From the IMG/VR virus record IMGVR_UViG_3300028196_000058, positions 1 to 29,250 of that record: a DNA stretch of 29,250 nucleotides, one strand, 5' to 3'. Both the position numbers and the translations under genes were made by a program. The notes beneath the pieces are model-generated. The model searched no databases. It was not told the origin of the DNA and worked only from the letters and a program-made list of their open reading frames with translations. Source of the DNA: a virus. Below, one piece after another: positions 1-7,600 of this stretch. Position 1 is the stretch's first letter. Each line of letters opens with the position of its first letter.

Positions 1-50
1 AGAAAAAAAAAAGAAATGATTAACACTCTAATAAAAAAAAAGTTTTCATA

Positions 51-58
51 TATAAAAA
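51..58 (+). promoter_or_regulatory. Possible weak late-type promoter
   Basis: TATAAAAA is one base away from the T4 late octamer TATAAATA and lies 21 bases before the ATG at 80. The surrounding bases 1-79 are A-rich tracts with no other recognisable element, so chance is a real alternative. Confidence 0.22.
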
Positions 59-79
59 ACGGATACAGGATTCAAAGAT

Positions 80-262
80 ATGCAAAAAAATTCCGCAGAA
101 AATTTTTCAACTGTAGAGATCGACCCAATAACTGGTGAGTATCTTATTACGATACCGGAATGGATATGTGATGAGAAGGGGTGGTATGAGGGAACAGAAG
201 TAAATATCGAGGTAGAGAATGATTGTATTATTATCAAGGATCTCGAAGAACCGCGGTCTTGA
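80..262 (+). CDS. AbrB/SpoVT-like small protein (60 aa)
   Basis: Small protein of 60 residues. From about residue 20 it reads like a swapped-hairpin AbrB/SpoVT half-barrel: a strand with an IPEW turn, then a short helix-like part, then GTEVNIEVENDCIIIKD, which matches the family pattern 'G-x-E-V-x-(V/I)-x-x-(D/N)-x-x-I-x-I'. Known members bind DNA as dimers and act as transition-state regulators or antitoxins. The basic residues usually used for DNA contact are few here and the protein is acidic (many D and E), so a non-DNA-binding role is possible. No toxin-like partner lies next to it. I recall similar small proteins as common in marine T4-like phages, but the function is not known to me. 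The start at 80 is the first ATG after the A-rich leader; its ribosome binding site is weak. Confidence 0.6.
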   Translation: MQKNSAENFSTVEIDPITGEYLITIPEWICDEKGWYEGTEVNIEVENDCIIIKDLEEPRS

Positions 263-287
263 CAATGTATAGATAGAGTGTTATGAT
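259..287 (+). promoter_or_regulatory. Sigma70-type (early) promoter for the glycosyltransferase
   Basis: TTGACA at 259-264, a 17-base spacer, then TATGAT at 282-287: a perfect -35, optimal spacing and a -10 with one mismatch. The -35 box overlaps the TGA stop (260-262) of the upstream AbrB-like gene. Transcription would start near 293-296, leaving a leader of roughly 15 bases before the ATG at 310. T4-like cyanophage early genes are known to use host sigma70-like promoters. Confidence 0.7.
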
Positions 288-309
288 AGTGACGTAGTTA
301 CTTAATGTT

Positions 310-1068
310 ATGGCTAAAGGATTTACTGTAAAAGCAAAAACACCCAAAGCACCTGAGAGTGCTCCAGAATGGGATTATGAAAAGGCAAAGGAAATGGTAA
401 AAGGCAAATCCATTGTCTTTTGTTTACCAGGTAGAGGAGTTTCTTACACATATCTCAAAAACTTTGTACAACTTTGTTTTGATTTAGTGCAAGCAGGAGC
501 AAGCATCCAGATTTCGCAAGATTATTCATCGATGGTAAACTTTGCAAGATGCAAATGTTTAGGTGCGAATGTATTGCGAGGACCGGATCAAATTCCATGG
601 GACGGCAAATTAAAATATGATTGGCAGTTATGGATTGACAGTGACATTGTGTTTAACACTGAGAAGTTCTGGCAATTGGTACTGATGGATGAAGATATTG
701 CAAGTGGATGGTATATGACAGAAGATGGTAAGACCACTTCAGTTGCACATTGGATGGAAGAGGATGATTTCCGTAATAATGGTGGAGTGATGAATCATGA
801 AACCGGGGAGAGTATTTCAAAACGTCGCAAACCGTTCACTGTCGATTATGCAGGATTTGGATGGTTACTATTAAAGCACGGAGTCTTTGAACATTCTGAG
901 ATGAAGTATCCATGGTTTGCTCCAAAGATGCAAGTATTTGAGAGTGGAGATGTGCAAGATATGTGTGGAGAGGATGTATCATTCTGTCTCGACGCTATCG
1001 AAGCAGGATTTGAGATTTGGTGCGATCCACGTATCAGAGTTGGGCACGAGAAGACAAGAGTTATCTGA
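310..1068 (+). CDS. GT-A-fold glycosyltransferase (family 2-like)
   Basis: 252-residue protein with glycosyltransferase GT-A features. A beta-strand and loop at residues 35-45 (IVFCLPGRG) fits the start of the nucleotide-sugar binding fold. A DSD motif at 110-112, inside WIDSDIVF, is the DxD metal and sugar-nucleotide site. GED at 220-222 fits the acidic catalytic-base region, and a histidine at 246 (VGHEK) fits the C-terminal metal ligand common in these enzymes. It probably transfers a sugar to an unidentified acceptor in the host cytoplasm; phage DNA, virion proteins and host surface glycan precursors are all possible. There is no membrane segment or signal peptide. It lies directly behind a sigma70-type promoter, not a late promoter, which suggests early or middle expression. 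The stop TGA shares its last base with the ATG of the next gene. The start at 310 has no clear Shine-Dalgarno sequence. Confidence 0.75.
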   Translation: MAKGFTVKAKTPKAPESAPEWDYEKAKEMVKGKSIVFCLPGRGVSYTYLKNFVQLCFDLVQAGASIQISQDYSSMVNFARCKCLGANVLRGPDQIPWDGKLKYDWQLWIDSDIVFNTEKFWQLVLMDEDIASGWYMTEDGKTTSVAHWMEEDDFRNNGGVMNHETGESISKRRKPFTVDYAGFGWLLLKHGVFEHSEMKYPWFAPKMQVFESGDVQDMCGEDVSFCLDAIEAGFEIWCDPRIRVGHEKTRVI

Positions 1069-1229
1069 TGAGTCTGACAAAATATACAATTTTCCATAAA
1101 GGGAAAGTACTGTATAAGAACTTAACCGAGGAAGAATATTTTGATACTATAGAGGATCTTTCTGAACAATATTATCAGAAAGGTTCTCCAAGACCACAAG
1201 ATTTAGAAACAAAAATGATGAGTAATTAA
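1068..1229 (+). CDS. Conserved small phage protein, unknown function (53 aa)
   Basis: 53 residues beginning MSLTKYTIFHKGKVLYKNL. The start at 1068 overlaps the preceding stop by one base (TGATG), so it is probably translated by coupling to the glycosyltransferase gene. The frame is open further upstream to an ATG at 1017, but that would extend the overlap inside the glycosyltransferase by 51 bases without an obvious ribosome site. The body has a beta-hairpin-like start (YTIFHKGKVLY), an acidic helix (LTEEEYFDTIEDLSEQYY) and a tail with a PRPQDL motif. No function recognised. I recall proteins of this type in marine T4-like phages near baseplate genes. Confidence 0.7.
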   Translation: MSLTKYTIFHKGKVLYKNLTEEEYFDTIEDLSEQYYQKGSPRPQDLETKMMSN

Positions 1230-1237
1230 GGAGCATT

Positions 1238-1387
1238 ATGGCAGTTCGTTCAAAGATTGGATTGAGTGGAGACGGTTTTGTGGAATCAAAACCGAAGAAA
1301 ACTCGTCAGGGAAGTGGGAAGCACACGAAGTATGCCGCGACTTCTCGTAATGGAAAACGTAAAGTATATCGAGGACAGGGACGTTGA
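1238..1387 (+). CDS. Very basic small protein, unknown function (49 aa)
   Basis: ATG at 1238 preceded by a good Shine-Dalgarno (AAGGAG, five bases from the ATG); TGA at 1385-1387. The product has 14 Lys/Arg against two acidic residues (D12, E16). It begins MAVRSKIGLSGDGFVESK and ends RKVYRGQGR. Low-complexity, basic and glycine-rich composition suggests a nucleic-acid-binding or ribosomal-protein-like peptide that is unfolded alone; this is inference only. It is eight bases downstream of the previous gene and likely in the same transcript. I see no named family. Confidence 0.65.
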   Translation: MAVRSKIGLSGDGFVESKPKKTRQGSGKHTKYAATSRNGKRKVYRGQGR

Positions 1388-1414
1388 TATATACATTTAG
1401 TTTTGTAACGTCAC

Positions 1415-2092
1415 ATGGCATGTTTGATTGCAAATCTTCCTTCACAAGAAGTATGGGTTAGAAAAGAATATCTTACAGACCATCAAAGTGGACACGGTGA
1501 ATTTGTAAAGGGCGTCTGGGTTTCGGTTAAATCGATTCCTGGACGTGCTTTTTATTTTGAGACCTATCTACCAGAATATGCGGCAATGTATGATAAATTA
1601 CCTATCAGTGCCTTTGTAACAGACCCTGAGACACCGACTCCGGATATGAACCTACCAAACCTTCAGTTTTGGAATTGTATGGACTACGGGGTCGTTTCGG
1701 TGGATAAGAAATTTATTGGTTCAATGGACTTTGAATGTTATACAAGGGACTTTGGTAATGTAAAGGGAACTTATATTTGTACAATAGATAACTATCACCA
1801 TGATCCGGACTATGTTGATTGGGCAACCAGTGAAAATCCTGCCGAACACAAGTCTCATAACCTGATTGAACTTGAGAATGGACAGTATGCACTGTATCCA
1901 AACAATAGATTACGTATTTTTGATAATAGTTTGACACCTGTCGAACCAAAGACACCTGACTTTAAGGTTTCGACTCAATATTATCAAGTTGAAAATGGAT
2001 TTGAACGACTTGGAATGGGACGTGAGGACGAATATTTCTGGAAAACGGCACAAGAACGTGAATATTCGTCCGAAGAGGGTGAAAATAAATAA
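1415..2092 (+). CDS. Conserved hypothetical phage protein (225 aa)
   Basis: 225 residues, soluble, with no signal peptide or membrane segment. The N-terminal half looks beta-rich (EVWVRKEYL, GEFVKGVWVSVKSIPGRAFYFETYL). An aromatic and histidine-rich stretch lies around residues 126-133 (NYHHDPDY). The C-terminus, from about 205, is highly charged and ends EEGENK, probably a flexible tail. The N-terminal start MACLIANLPSQEVWVRKEYL is at the first ATG, and the ribosome site is poor. I do not recognise a domain. Its place just ahead of the baseplate operon suggests a role in tail or particle assembly, but the less AT-rich composition and lack of a late promoter in front make an earlier function equally possible. 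Confidence 0.7.
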   Translation: MACLIANLPSQEVWVRKEYLTDHQSGHGEFVKGVWVSVKSIPGRAFYFETYLPEYAAMYDKLPISAFVTDPETPTPDMNLPNLQFWNCMDYGVVSVDKKFIGSMDFECYTRDFGNVKGTYICTIDNYHHDPDYVDWATSENPAEHKSHNLIELENGQYALYPNNRLRIFDNSLTPVEPKTPDFKVSTQYYQVENGFERLGMGREDEYFWKTAQEREYSSEEGENK

Positions 2093-2145
2093 AAATAGGG
2101 ATAGAAACCCCTTAAAAAGTTTCATTTTAACAAAATAGGAGTAAA

Positions 2146-2322
2146 ATGGGCAATTCACCAGTTGATAGAAATGAAAATTATATGCAGGAAGTGTGGGGAA
2201 CTACAAGTTTGACCACAGATTATTGGTCATTACCCAAAAAAACGAATGATCCAGAAGAAAGAGTGCTTCAAGAAATTATGCACGATGATTTGAAGAAAGG
2301 ACAAAAGAATCTTCAAGAATAG
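2146..2322 (+). CDS. Small hypothetical protein (58 aa)
   Basis: ATG at 2146 with a Shine-Dalgarno AGGAG five bases upstream; TAG at 2320-2322. The 58-residue product starts MGNSPVDRNENYMQEVWG, has a TTDYWSLPKK segment and a charged helical C-terminus (PEERVLQEIMHDDLKKGQ). No family recognised. It is the last gene before the late promoter of the baseplate wedge operon; only two bases separate its stop codon from the TATAAATA box. The 53-base gap before it contains only a weak five-base-pair hairpin. Confidence 0.6.
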   Translation: MGNSPVDRNENYMQEVWGTTSLTTDYWSLPKKTNDPEERVLQEIMHDDLKKGQKNLQE

Positions 2323-2324
2323 AG

Positions 2325-2332
2325 TATAAATA
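2325..2332 (+). promoter_or_regulatory. T4-type late promoter for gp25-gp6-gp7-like
   Basis: Exact TATAAATA octamer, recognised in T4-like phages by the phage late sigma factor gp55 with gp33/gp45. It ends 22 bases before the gp25 ATG at 2355 and starts two bases after the stop of the 58-aa gene. Confidence 0.8.
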
Positions 2333-2354
2333 TAATTAAGAAAACTCTTTAACA

Positions 2355-2756
2355 ATGGCAATTCAGAGGATATCACGGGCATTTAAGGATATTAGCTTGT
2401 CTTTTGATCCCCATCCTGTGACAAAAGACTTACCCATTCTCAAAAACGAGATAGCAATTCGCAGATCTGTGAGAAATATTGTTCAGACAATACCTACCGA
2501 AAAGTTTTTCAATTCAATATTTGGATCTGACATAAGAGGAAGTTTGTTTGAATTTGTTGATTTTGGTACATCTTCTGTAATTAGTGATCAAATTATGATA
2601 TCCATCAATAATTTTGAACCAAGAGTCGATAATTTGCAAGTCGAAGTTCTACCAAGACCAGACCGTAATGCATTTGATGTTACTGTAATATTTGATATTA
2701 TTGGCCAAGAGTTTCCAACACAAGAATATTCTTTCCTTTTAGAGGCAACAAGGTAA
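2355..2756 (+). CDS. gp25: Baseplate wedge subunit gp25
   Basis: 133 residues, matching the 132 aa of T4 gp25. It belongs to the gpW/gp25 (lysozyme-like fold) family, which caps the inner baseplate and templates the tail sheath through a handshake with sheath strands. The family's conserved EPR motif is at residues 88-90 (NNFEPRVDNL). The order of elements fits: an N-terminal segment contacting gp6/gp53, a helix with RRSVRNIVQTIPTEKFF, a core with FGSDIRGSLFEF, and a C-terminal strand pair with VIFDIIG. It is first in the operon after a late promoter, and one base separates its stop from the gp6 start. No residue seems to be missing. Confidence 0.93.
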   Translation: MAIQRISRAFKDISLSFDPHPVTKDLPILKNEIAIRRSVRNIVQTIPTEKFFNSIFGSDIRGSLFEFVDFGTSSVISDQIMISINNFEPRVDNLQVEVLPRPDRNAFDVTVIFDIIGQEFPTQEYSFLLEATR

Positions 2757-2757
2757 T

Positions 2758-4686
2758 ATGCCTTTTACAAAATTCGCTAATTTAGATTTCGATCAAATAA
2801 AAGAATCTATCAAAGATTATTTACGTGCAAATTCTGATTTCACGGGGTTTGACTTTGAAGGTTCTAATTTTTCAGTATTGATTGAGACTTTAGCATATAA
2901 CACTTACATAACAGCATTCAACTCAAATATGGTTGTGAATGAGTCTTTCTTGGACTCTGCAACACTCCGTGAGAACGTTGTTTCTCTTGCTAGGAATATT
3001 GGGTATGTTCCCAAGTCAAGAAGTGCTGCAAAGGCATCTATAACCTTTACAGCAAACGTTAATGAATCTACATCACCAACTTTAACATTAAAAAAAGGAT
3101 TGGTTTGTGTTGGAAATTCAAACGATACTTCATATACATTTTCGATATTAGAAGACATACAGAGACCATCTAATATTTTAAATTTTGATGTTGGAGGTGT
3201 TCCTACTACTGGAAGATCTGCAACGTTTTCAAATATTGATGTTTATGAAGGAACTTTTCTTACTAAACAATTTTTAGTTGATTCATCCTTGAATCAAAAC
3301 TTTATTCTTAATAATTCATTTATTGATACCTCAACAATAAAAGTATATGTAAAGAAAGAAGGGGAATCTGGATTAGGAATAGAATATAAATTAATTGATA
3401 ATATCACCAATGTTAGAGGAACTTCTTTTGTTTATTTGATACAAGAAATTCAAGATGAAAAGTACGAACTTTTATTTGGTGATGGTTTAATTGGAAGAAA
3501 ACTGGAGACAGGAGAAATAATCACTGTAAATTATCTTATTACTAGTGGAAAAGAAGGTAATGGTGCGAATAGATTTTCATTTTCTGGAAATGTAGTTGAT
3601 AGTGATGGCAATGCAATTTCTCCAGAACCATTTACTGTAACTACAAACCAATCATCTATGAATGGTGGAGAGATTGAATCTATAGATTCTGTTAAATATT
3701 TTGCCCCAAGAATATATTCTGCACAGAATAGAGCAGTTACTGGAAGAGATTATGAGTCAATTATAAAAACAATATATCCAGATACTGAATCTGTATCTGT
3801 TGTTGGTGGTGAAGAATTAAATCCACCGGAGTTTGGGACAGTTCAAATTTCAATTAAACCCAAAAATGGATTTTTAGTATCCGAATTTAATAAATCTAGA
3901 ATTTTATCGCAACTCAAACAATATTCAATATCGGGAATTAATCAAAAAATTATAGACCTTAAAATTTTATATGTTGAGATTAACTCATTTGTTTATTATA
4001 ATGATTCGATGGTATCAACACCTGAAGATTTAAAATCCAAAGTAATCAATTCACTTACAAATTATTCAGAATCAACTAACTTGAATAAATTTGGAGGAAG
4101 GATTAGGTATAGTCAAGTATTAAAAACTATTGACAGCACCGATACTTCTATAACATCAAATATTACTAGAGTTACAATAAGAAGAAATTTATTTGGATTA
4201 CTTAATCAATTTGCACAGTATGAATTATGTTTTGGAAATCAGTTTCATGTTTCTGAAGATGGAAGAAATATTAAATCTACTGGGTTCAGAGTATCTGGAG
4301 AGAGTGATATTGTTTATTTGACTGATATGCCAAATGATGATAAAAAAACTGGCATTCTTTCTATTGTTAAAAATTTATCGGATGGTACTATAAGAATTAT
4401 TTCAAAATCTGTAGGAACAGTTGATTACATTAAAGGTGAAATTAATTTGGGAACACTAAATATTACATCAACTGTAAGACCAAATAATATTATAGAGATA
4501 CAGGCATTTCCGGAATCAAATGATGTTGTCGGATTAAAAGAACTTTATATCAATTTTGACATTGGAAAAAGTAAAATAAATATGATTAAGGATGTTATTT
4601 CATCTGGGGATGAAATATCAGGTACAGTCTTTAACAGAGATTTTTACACGTCAAGCTATTCAAATGGAAGTTTAATCAGAGAGTAA
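2758..4686 (+). CDS. gp6: Baseplate wedge subunit gp6 (baseplate J-like)
   Basis: 642 residues, close to T4 gp6 (660). In T4 the gp6 dimers form the continuous inner ring of the baseplate and clamp gp7. The N-terminus (DFDQIKESIKDYLRANSDF, then NFSVLIETLAYNTYITAFN) is the characteristic helical start of cyanophage gp6. The mid-region around 315-375 (APRIYSAQNRAVTGRDYESI) is the baseplate-J-like signature. The C-terminal third is beta-rich, with an acidic end. No signal peptide or membrane segment. The stop is followed after one base by the ATG of the giant gp7-like gene, implying co-translation. Identification is from motif memory and gene order. Confidence 0.93.
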   Translation: MPFTKFANLDFDQIKESIKDYLRANSDFTGFDFEGSNFSVLIETLAYNTYITAFNSNMVVNESFLDSATLRENVVSLARNIGYVPKSRSAAKASITFTANVNESTSPTLTLKKGLVCVGNSNDTSYTFSILEDIQRPSNILNFDVGGVPTTGRSATFSNIDVYEGTFLTKQFLVDSSLNQNFILNNSFIDTSTIKVYVKKEGESGLGIEYKLIDNITNVRGTSFVYLIQEIQDEKYELLFGDGLIGRKLETGEIITVNYLITSGKEGNGANRFSFSGNVVDSDGNAISPEPFTVTTNQSSMNGGEIESIDSVKYFAPRIYSAQNRAVTGRDYESIIKTIYPDTESVSVVGGEELNPPEFGTVQISIKPKNGFLVSEFNKSRILSQLKQYSISGINQKIIDLKILYVEINSFVYYNDSMVSTPEDLKSKVINSLTNYSESTNLNKFGGRIRYSQVLKTIDSTDTSITSNITRVTIRRNLFGLLNQFAQYELCFGNQFHVSEDGRNIKSTGFRVSGESDIVYLTDMPNDDKKTGILSIVKNLSDGTIRIISKSVGTVDYIKGEINLGTLNITSTVRPNNIIEIQAFPESNDVVGLKELYINFDIGKSKINMIKDVISSGDEISGTVFNRDFYTSSYSNGSLIRE

Positions 4687-4687
4687 T

Positions 4688-7600
4688 ATGATACAAACTG
4701 GAATTGAATCTAGAATCAAGATTCAGGAAATAATTTCTAATCAATTACCGGAATATGTTTTGGATGAAAGTCCAAAGGCATTAGATTTTTTAAAACAATA
4801 TTATATTTCTCAAGAGTATCAAGGTGGCCCTGTTGATATTGCAGAAAACCTTGACCAATATTTAAAAGTAGATAATTTAACTCCAGAAGTAGTTGTAGGA
4901 TTTACAACTTTATCCTCCGATATCGGATCTGATGATAACATAATTAGTGTTCCTAATACGAAAGGATTTCCTGAAAAATATGGACTGTTAAAGATTGATG
5001 ATGAAATTATCACATACACTGGAGTTACTACAAACACTTTTACTGGATGTATTCGTGGTTTTAGTGGAATTACTAGTTATCATCATGATCTAAATGCAGA
5101 AGAATTAGTATTTTCGGATACAACTGCTGATTCTCATACTTCAAATTCACCAGTAAACAATTTAAGTTCTTTATTTTTAAAAGAATTTTACAAAAAATTA
5201 AAATCTACATATACTCCCGGATTTGAGAATAGAGTTTTTAATTCTGAAGTAGATGCTGGAAACTTTATAAAAGAATCTAGATCATTTTACGAATCTAAAG
5301 GCACTAATGATTCTTTTAGAATACTATTCAATGTGTTATTTGGAGAAACTCCAAGAATAATTAATCTTGAGGAATATCTAATAAAACCATCAGATGCAAA
5401 ATTTATTAGAAAAGAAATATGTATTGCTGAAGCTATTAGTGGTGACCCTGCAAAAATAATCGGACAAACATTAACAAAATCGACAGATCCTACAACTAAT
5501 GCTTCCATATCTTCAGTTGAAATATTTACAAAAGATCAAAAGGTATATTATAAAGTAGGGTTATTTGTTGGATATGGTGATAATAGTAATGTTCAAGGTA
5601 ATTTTATAATTACTCCTAACTCAAAAGTTTTGGAGAATGTCAGTATTGGTGCTTCTATAATATCTGTAGACTCTACAATTGGATTTAATCAGACTGGAAT
5701 AGTATATTCTGGAGATAATACTATTACATACGTTGATAAGAGTATTAATCAGTTTTTGGGATGTTCTGGAGTTGTTGGTGTTATTACTGCCACAGATAAT
5801 ATTTTTTCAGATGATACATATTTTTCTTATGAAGATGGGGATATAACAAAAAAAGTCGTTCTTAGATTAACAGGAGTTCTTTCAAATTTTGTTCAAAAAT
5901 CAGATTCAATTTCTGTTAATGAAGGGCAAATCTTAGGAGTTAAGAGTATTGGGACTTTAATTGAAAATCCAGAACAAAATAAAACATATACAGAAATTTT
6001 TGCAAATTCTTGGATTTACAATACTAGTTCTTCAATAGAAATTGATAGTTTTGTTGGAGGATCAAATCCAACTGGTGTTATATTAAAAACTTCTGTGGAT
6101 AGATCTCAATTGAAAAAAGGTGATCGAGTAGAATTTATAGACGAGCAAACAAATAATGTAATATATCCTACAGATACCTCGGATATTCCATTCGTAAATG
6201 CCGATATTAGATCCAATTTAGTTTCTATAGGAAATTTAAGTTCCTTTTCCCCAAATGAGGGGCAATTTATAAAATTAAGAAGAAAAATTAATAAGGCAAA
6301 TAGTTCTTCTGTTGATTTTAAATATGAAAATAATAGTATTATTTCTGATGTTCAGAACATGTATGTTGATGATGATAATTTTGCATACATAGCATCAAAT
6401 TCACTTCCATCTTGGGGAAATGGACTTACAAATTCATATGCATATCAAATAAAAGAAAAAATTAAATCGGCATCAATCTCTTCTTCTGGAAGTATTATTG
6501 ATTTTGATATTGATACTGGTTTATATTCTACTATTTTCTTTGATACTCCTGTCCCATTTATAAGTGGAGAAAAGGTTCAATATACTCCATCCGGAGAACC
6601 TTTAAAAGGATTGGAAGAAGGTTCTTATTATATTAAGATCGTATCTAATAGTGACGGTAAAAAAATAAAACTTTATAGATCCCCTTCCTTTTTAGTTTCT
6701 GATGCAAATTCTATTCAATTCAAATCGACTACTTCAGAATTAGAAACTCATACGTTTACTTTATATTCTCAAAAATCGAGAATAATAAATCCTCAGAAAA
6801 TTTTAAAGAAATTTTCTTTAAATCCTAATATTAAAGATGGTATTGGAAAAGAAACAGTATCAGGATCAATTGGAATGTTGATTAATGGTGTCGAAATTTC
6901 AAATTATAAAACTTTCGATAAAGTTTATTATGGTCCAATAGAAAATGTTAAAGTTTTAAATGGTGGATTTAATTTTGATGTTATTAACACTCCATACATA
7001 GGTGTATCTACCAGTGCTGGAACAACATCTTTAGTCTTACCAGTTATAACTGGAACAGTAACAGATATTATTATAGATAAGCAAGATTTTGATATTAAAG
7101 AAGTATTGTCAATTAATATTACTGGTGGAAATGGATCTGGAGGATCGTTCGAACCAGTATTAAATAGAAGAAGAAGAGAAATATTATTTGACGCAAGAAC
7201 GACCACACAGGGTGGTGGTATAAGTACAACCACTAATCAATTAACATTTTTAAGTAATCACAATATTACGAATGGACAAAAAATTACCTATAGAAATAGT
7301 GGTAACCAAAGTGTTGTTATTGGTCTAGGATTATCTACATTATCTGACAATGCAAATTATTTTGCAAAAGTTGATAATAACACAACAATACAATTATTTA
7401 ATACTTTTGATGATTATTTAAATGGAAATAATCAAATTTCATTTGCAACTACTTCAATAAGTGGAATACATAAATTTTTGACAGAATTTTCAACAAATAC
7501 TGTTTCAGAAGTAAAAATTATAGAAGGTGGATCATTTACAAATAGAAAAGTCTTAGTCAAACCAACAGGAATTTCTACTTCTAAATATACGATAAACTTC

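Noticed and set aside
1017-1229. Longer 70-aa version of the gene starting at 1068
   Set aside because: The extra 17 codons lie entirely inside the glycosyltransferase frame and have no ribosome site; the TGATG junction at 1068 explains the start better.
2104-2123. GAAAC...GTTTC hairpin followed by ATTTT, as a terminator before the 58-aa gene
   Set aside because: Only five base pairs, a ten-base loop and no GC-rich stem or continuous T run; not enough to call a terminator.
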